Assembly (NCBI GenBank): GCA_964586155.1
Contig: CAZPHC010000002.1
Span: forward strand, 218,399-282,398
Source of the DNA: SXNM01 sp964586155
GTDB lineage: Bacteria; Myxococcota_A; UBA9042
Reading direction: 5' to 3'
DNA length: 64,000 nucleotides
The first letter of the stretch is position 1. Every line of letters begins with the position of its first letter. Under the pieces are notes generated by a model. That model was not told the DNA's origin. It saw nothing but the letters and a program-made list of their open reading frames with translations, and ran no database searches. Shown here one piece after another: positions 60,727-64,000 of the stretch. The position numbers and the translations under genes are program-made.

Positions 60727-61811
60727 GGCGTCTCCGCGGCGTCGTGGCGCACGCCGACCAGGGTGATCTCGTTCTTGTCGTGGAAGAGGTGGCGCGCGAC
60801 CGCGTGGTAGCCGCTGGCGCTTGCGGCCGCCAGCCCCGCCGCCAGCGCCGCGTGATCGACCTCGCCGCGGAACTTCATCTGGACGACGAAGCGCCGCGGA
60901 CCGCGCACGTCGGCGCCGCCGAGCCGCGGCAGCGTGCTGAGCAGCTCGACGATGCGCTCGGGAAACGCGACGATATCCGAGACCAGCCAGTCGACGCGCT
61001 CGCCGGGGCGCAGCACCTCGGCCGGATCGAAGCGGAAGGCGTCGCCTCCGAGCCAGCGCACCTTCGGATCGCGCTGCAAGGTCGGCGCCAGCGCGGCGCG
61101 ATCGACCGCGACGACCGACGCGCCGTAGCGCCGCAGCACGCGCGTCCAGCCGCCGGGGCTCGCGCCCAGGTCGATGCCGACGTCCCCTGGCCGCGGCCAG
61201 CAATGGAGCACGCCGAACGCCTCCTCGAGCTTGCGGAACGAGCTCGCAGGCGCCTGTGGATCGTCCGCCACCGGCAGATGCCCGGCAGGCCAGACGCTCG
61301 GCCAGCGCGAACCCACCGCCAGCGTCGTCGTCGCCGCGACCGAGACGCCGATCCGGCCTTCGAGCAGCATCAGCTGCACCAGCCACGCCACGTCGGCGCC
61401 CGACCCTGCCACCCGTCGCCGCCAGGTCCGCTTGCGGATCGCCTGCATGCGCTCGGCGATCGCGGCGAGCAGCAGGTCGCGATGGTGCTCGCCGGGGGGG
61501 CGCGGGTTGCCTCGCAGGGTGCCGGGCAGCAGCGCGTGCAGGGCCCAGCTCGGGGCCTCGTCCAGCGGCGCGGCGATGGCGTCGACGATGGCGTGTGCCG
61601 TCGTGCGGACGCTGCCCATCGGCAGCCACTGCACACGCGGCAGCACCTGCAGCGCCCAGCTTGGCGCGAGCGTCACGTCATCGATCGACGGGCGGGCCTC
61701 GACCAGCCCCGGCACCAAGACGCGGGCGTCGGCGGCCCCGAGCGCACGGAGCTGTTGCAGCAGCGGTGGCTCGTGCTCGTGCCGACAGATGTAGAGCCAG
61801 GGGCCGTGCAT
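60723..61811 (-). CDS. RlmM-like 23S rRNA 2'-O-ribose methyltransferase
   Basis: 362 residues, the size of RlmM (YgdE), which methylates C2498 of 23S rRNA. A divergent N-terminal THUMP-like half is followed by an FtsJ-type Rossmann domain: VGIDLGASPGGWTRVLRRYGASVVAVD, VDWLVSDIVAFPER and FVVQMKFRG. The K-D-K-E tetrad can be read as K in FRKLEEAF, D in VSDI, K in QMKF and E in KNEITLVG. The ribosomal target is inference from the family. GAGG precedes ATG 61811; it lies 6 bp downstream of the aminotransferase gene and overlaps prmC. Confidence 0.83.
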   Translation of the reverse strand: MHGPWLYICRHEHEPPLLQQLRALGAADARVLVPGLVEARPSIDDVTLAPSWALQVLPRVQWLPMGSVRTTAHAIVDAIAAPLDEAPSWALHALLPGTLRGNPRPPGEHHRDLLLAAIAERMQAIRKRTWRRRVAGSGADVAWLVQLMLLEGRIGVSVAATTTLAVGSRWPSVWPAGHLPVADDPQAPASSFRKLEEAFGVLHCWPRPGDVGIDLGASPGGWTRVLRRYGASVVAVDRAALAPTLQRDPKVRWLGGDAFRFDPAEVLRPGERVDWLVSDIVAFPERIVELLSTLPRLGGADVRGPRRFVVQMKFRGEVDHAALAAGLAAASASGYHAVARHLFHDKNEITLVGVRHDAAETP

Positions 61812-61817
61812 CCGGCC

Positions 61818-63101
61818 TCAGGGCCGCGTCAGGCCCGCGAAGACGGCCTCGATGCGGTCGAAGGCGCGCTCGAGCGCGTCGCGGCTGACCGCGCCGACCG
61901 AGAGCCGGAACCACGGCCCGGCGTGTTCGGCGCCAAACGCGTCGAACGGCACGACCGCGACGCCGGCGCCGTCGAGCAGCAGCGCGCTGATGTCGGCCGT
62001 GGTCTGCAGGGTCTTGCCCTCGTGGACCCAGCCGCGCACGTCGAACTCGACGCTGAGGTAGATGGCGCCCTCGGGGGCCAGCGCGCGCACCGGCATGCCG
62101 CTGGCGCGCATCGCCTCGACGCGGCGGTAGATGATCGCCAGGCGATCGCGCGCCTCGTTGCGGATCCACTCGATGTAGGCGTCGACGGCGACGTCGTCGT
62201 TGAGGGTCTTGGCCGTGGCGACCTGCTCCGGGTGCGGCGCCCAGGCACCGACGTGGCCCAGCAGCTTGTTCATCGCGGCGCAGATCGGCGCCGGCGAGAC
62301 GCCCCAGCCGACGCGCATGCCGGTCGCCGCGAAGCATTTGCTGATGCCGTCGACATAGATGGTGTAGTCGATCATGCGCGGGTCGACGCCGATCGGATCG
62401 GCGTGCTCGACCTCGCCCAGCGTCAGCATCCAGTAGATCTGGTCGTAGAGCAGGAAGAGCGGGCGCTCGCCGGCGGCGCGGCGACGATCGTTCTCGGCGA
62501 CGATGGCGGCGCAGAGCTCGACCAGGACCTCGCGCCGGATCATCGTGCCCGTCGGGTTCAGCGGCGAGTTCAAGAAGAACAGGCGCGCGTCGCGCAGGTG
62601 CGGCGCGAACGCGTCCATCGCCGGGAAGAAGCCCGTGTCGGCGTCGACGCTGAGCACCACCGAGTTCGCCTCGACGATCTGGGTGTAGTGGTTGTTGTTC
62701 CACGACGGCGCGGCGTAGACGACCTTGTCGCCGGGGCCGACGAGGCAGCGGTAGGCCGCGAAGAGCAGCGGGCGGGCGCCGCTGGCGATCGTGATGTTGT
62801 TGGCGTCCACCGTGACGCCCATCCGGCGCTTGTACATGCCTGCGATGGCCGCGCGCAGCTGCGGGATGCCGTTGGCGGGCGGGTAGTTGGTGTAGCCGTC
62901 GTCGAGCGCCTGCTTGGTCGCGTCGATCAGGGCCTTGGGGATGGGGTACTCGACCGGATCGAAGTCGCCGATGGTCAGGTTGCAGACCTCGCGGCCCCCA
63001 GCGACCAACTCGCGCACGCGCGCAGCGATCGCCAGGATCGAAGAACCCTTCAGCGAAGCCGCCATCGGGCTGAGTCCGCTCGCAAGCCAGTTGTCTGCCA
63101 T
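61818..63101 (-). CDS. Class I/II PLP-dependent aminotransferase
   Basis: 427 residues. Fold-type I aminotransferase of the aspartate/aromatic group: LTIGDFDP, YTNYPPANGIPQLRAAIA, ITIASGARPLLFAAYRCLVGPGDKVVYAAPSWNN (in order), FLNSPLNPTG, LYDQIYW, the PLP lysine K255 in DGISKCFAATGMRVGWG, and WFRLSVG near the end. AGGAGGCAGG precedes ATG 63101. Amino-acid specificity cannot be told from motifs. First of three closely packed genes ending in prmC. Confidence 0.93.
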   Translation of the reverse strand: MADNWLASGLSPMAASLKGSSILAIAARVRELVAGGREVCNLTIGDFDPVEYPIPKALIDATKQALDDGYTNYPPANGIPQLRAAIAGMYKRRMGVTVDANNITIASGARPLLFAAYRCLVGPGDKVVYAAPSWNNNHYTQIVEANSVVLSVDADTGFFPAMDAFAPHLRDARLFFLNSPLNPTGTMIRREVLVELCAAIVAENDRRRAAGERPLFLLYDQIYWMLTLGEVEHADPIGVDPRMIDYTIYVDGISKCFAATGMRVGWGVSPAPICAAMNKLLGHVGAWAPHPEQVATAKTLNDDVAVDAYIEWIRNEARDRLAIIYRRVEAMRASGMPVRALAPEGAIYLSVEFDVRGWVHEGKTLQTTADISALLLDGAGVAVVPFDAFGAEHAGPWFRLSVGAVSRDALERAFDRIEAVFAGLTRP

Positions 63102-63299
63102 CGTCCTGCCTCCTGTGGTGGGCGCCTCGGCGCCTGGGCCGCGAAGCGATCGCACTTCTGCGCCTGCGACGCAAGACCCCCACGCCCGGAGAGACGTCCC
63201 GCGACGATGCGTCGGTGCCCCCAAGCGCCGAACCCCGACGAACCTTCACGGTCCGCCGGGGTCCGGCCAGGGCAGGGCGCGCAGGGCGCGCGGATCCGG

Positions 63300-64000
63300 C
63301 TAGTAGCGGTAGTGGTCCGGCTTGAACGGGCCCTCGACCGGCACACCGAGGTACGACGCCTGCTCGTCGGTCAGGGTCGTCAGCTTGACGCCGAGCTTCT
63401 CGAGGTGGAGGCGGGCGACCTCCTCGTCGAGCTTCTTCGGCAGCACGTGCACGCCGAGGGCGAATTCCTCGGTCCACAGCGCGATCTGGGCCAGCACCTG
63501 GTTGGTGAAGGAGTTCGACATGACGAAGCTCGGGTGGCCGGTGGCGCAGCCGAGGTTGACCAGGCGGCCGCGGGCCAGGACGACCAGGGTCTTGCCGTCG
63601 GCGAAGTGGAAGCGATCGACCTGCGGCTTGATGCTCTCCTCGCGGATGCCCGGGGTCGACTCGAGCCAACGCATGTCGATCTCGGTGTCGAAGTGTCCGA
63701 TGTTGCAAAGGATCGCCTGGTCCTTCATCACGGACATGTGGCCGCCGTTGATGACGCCGTTGCAGCCCGTCGCCGTGACGAAGATGTCGCCCTGCGGCGC
63801 GGCGGTCTCCATGGTCACGACCTGGAAGCCCTCCATCGCCGCCTGCAGCGCGCAGATCGGGTCGATCTCGGTGACGAGCACGCGGGCGCCGAGCGAGCGC
63901 ATCGAGTGCGCGCAGCCCTTGCCGACATCGCCGTAGCCGCAGACGACGCCGACCTTGCCGGCTATCATCACGTAGGTGGCGCGCTTGATGCCGTCGGCAA
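63300..64000 (-). CDS. ahcY: Adenosylhomocysteinase, N-terminus outside window
   Basis: Splits S-adenosylhomocysteine to adenosine and homocysteine with bound NAD. The frame is open to the window edge (ADGIKRATYVMIAGK at the boundary), giving the C-terminal ~233 residues. Seen: the NAD loop VVCGYGDVGKGCAHSMRSLGA, TATGCNGVINGGHMSVMKDQAILCNIGHFDTEID (in order), LVNLGCATGHPSFVMSNSFTNQVLAQIALW and the conserved end FKPDHYRY. Fully conserved as far as visible. 198 bp separate it from the aminotransferase; no clear terminator was seen there. Confidence 0.96.
   Translation of the reverse strand, partial: ADGIKRATYVMIAGKVGVVCGYGDVGKGCAHSMRSLGARVLVTEIDPICALQAAMEGFQVVTMETAAPQGDIFVTATGCNGVINGGHMSVMKDQAILCNIGHFDTEIDMRWLESTPGIREESIKPQVDRFHFADGKTLVVLARGRLVNLGCATGHPSFVMSNSFTNQVLAQIALWTEEFALGVHVLPKKLDEEVARLHLEKLGVKLTTLTDEQASYLGVPVEGPFKPDHYRY

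Overview
This is a 64-kb, very GC-rich (roughly 70% by eye) scaffold piece with a 100-N assembly gap at 50408-50507. Gene content points to a myxobacterium or relative (Myxococcota): Cys-rich surface lipoproteins built from repeats of the form C-D-D-G-N-P-C-T, a Ser/Thr kinase with a PEGA domain, a lipoprotein with a formylglycine-generating-enzyme-type domain, a GltJ/AgmX-like zinc-finger/GYF/TonB-C protein, eukaryotic-type glutamine synthetase II, a calpain-like protease, and an HD-GYP response regulator. The assignment is inference from gene families. The window is chromosomal in character: no tRNA, rRNA, CRISPR array, insertion sequence or phage gene was seen.

Layout. 1-5.8 kb: end of hisD, an HD-GYP response regulator, a Ppx/GppA phosphatase, a GIY-YIG-like protein, an Rsm22-like methyltransferase and a CoaC-like flavoprotein. 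5.8-13.2 kb: clpS-clpA, hrpB and a secreted HELVH metalloprotease. 13.2-24.9 kb: a 1480-residue Cys-rich lipoprotein, a glutamate-cysteine-ligase-like protein fused to CBS domains, a double-FKBP lipoprotein, a zinc-type oxidoreductase and a large anchored protein. 25-36.9 kb: rhodanese-MoeB fusion, pyruvate phosphate dikinase, a MORN/YwqK-like protein, glnII, D-Ala-D-Ala ligase and several unknowns. 37-44.7 kb: kinase, TPR protein and FGE-domain lipoprotein in a row, then an unusual CcmE. 44.8-52.8 kb (minus strand): orphan ABC ATPases with a LON-domain protein, an adenosine-deaminase-like pseudoenzyme, a deoxynucleoside kinase and the GltJ-like gene broken by the gap. 52.8-58.1 kb: a low-GC interval with a probable structured RNA, then a divergent two-domain Clp ATPase facing a calpain/beta-helix operon. 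58.2-64 kb: two lipoproteins, prmC, an RlmM-like methyltransferase, an aminotransferase and the end of ahcY.

Coding is dense. Convergent neighbours repeatedly share the stop tetranucleotide CTAG, and co-directional genes overlap by a few bases. About a dozen intergenic regions carry a sigma70-like promoter of the form TTGYC-N16/17-TAnnnT, which helped in choosing starts. The least ordinary parts are the RNA-like interval at 53.1-53.4 kb, the neighbouring Clp/calpain/beta-helix group, the metal-site-less adenosine-deaminase-like protein, and the CxxxY-type CcmE.
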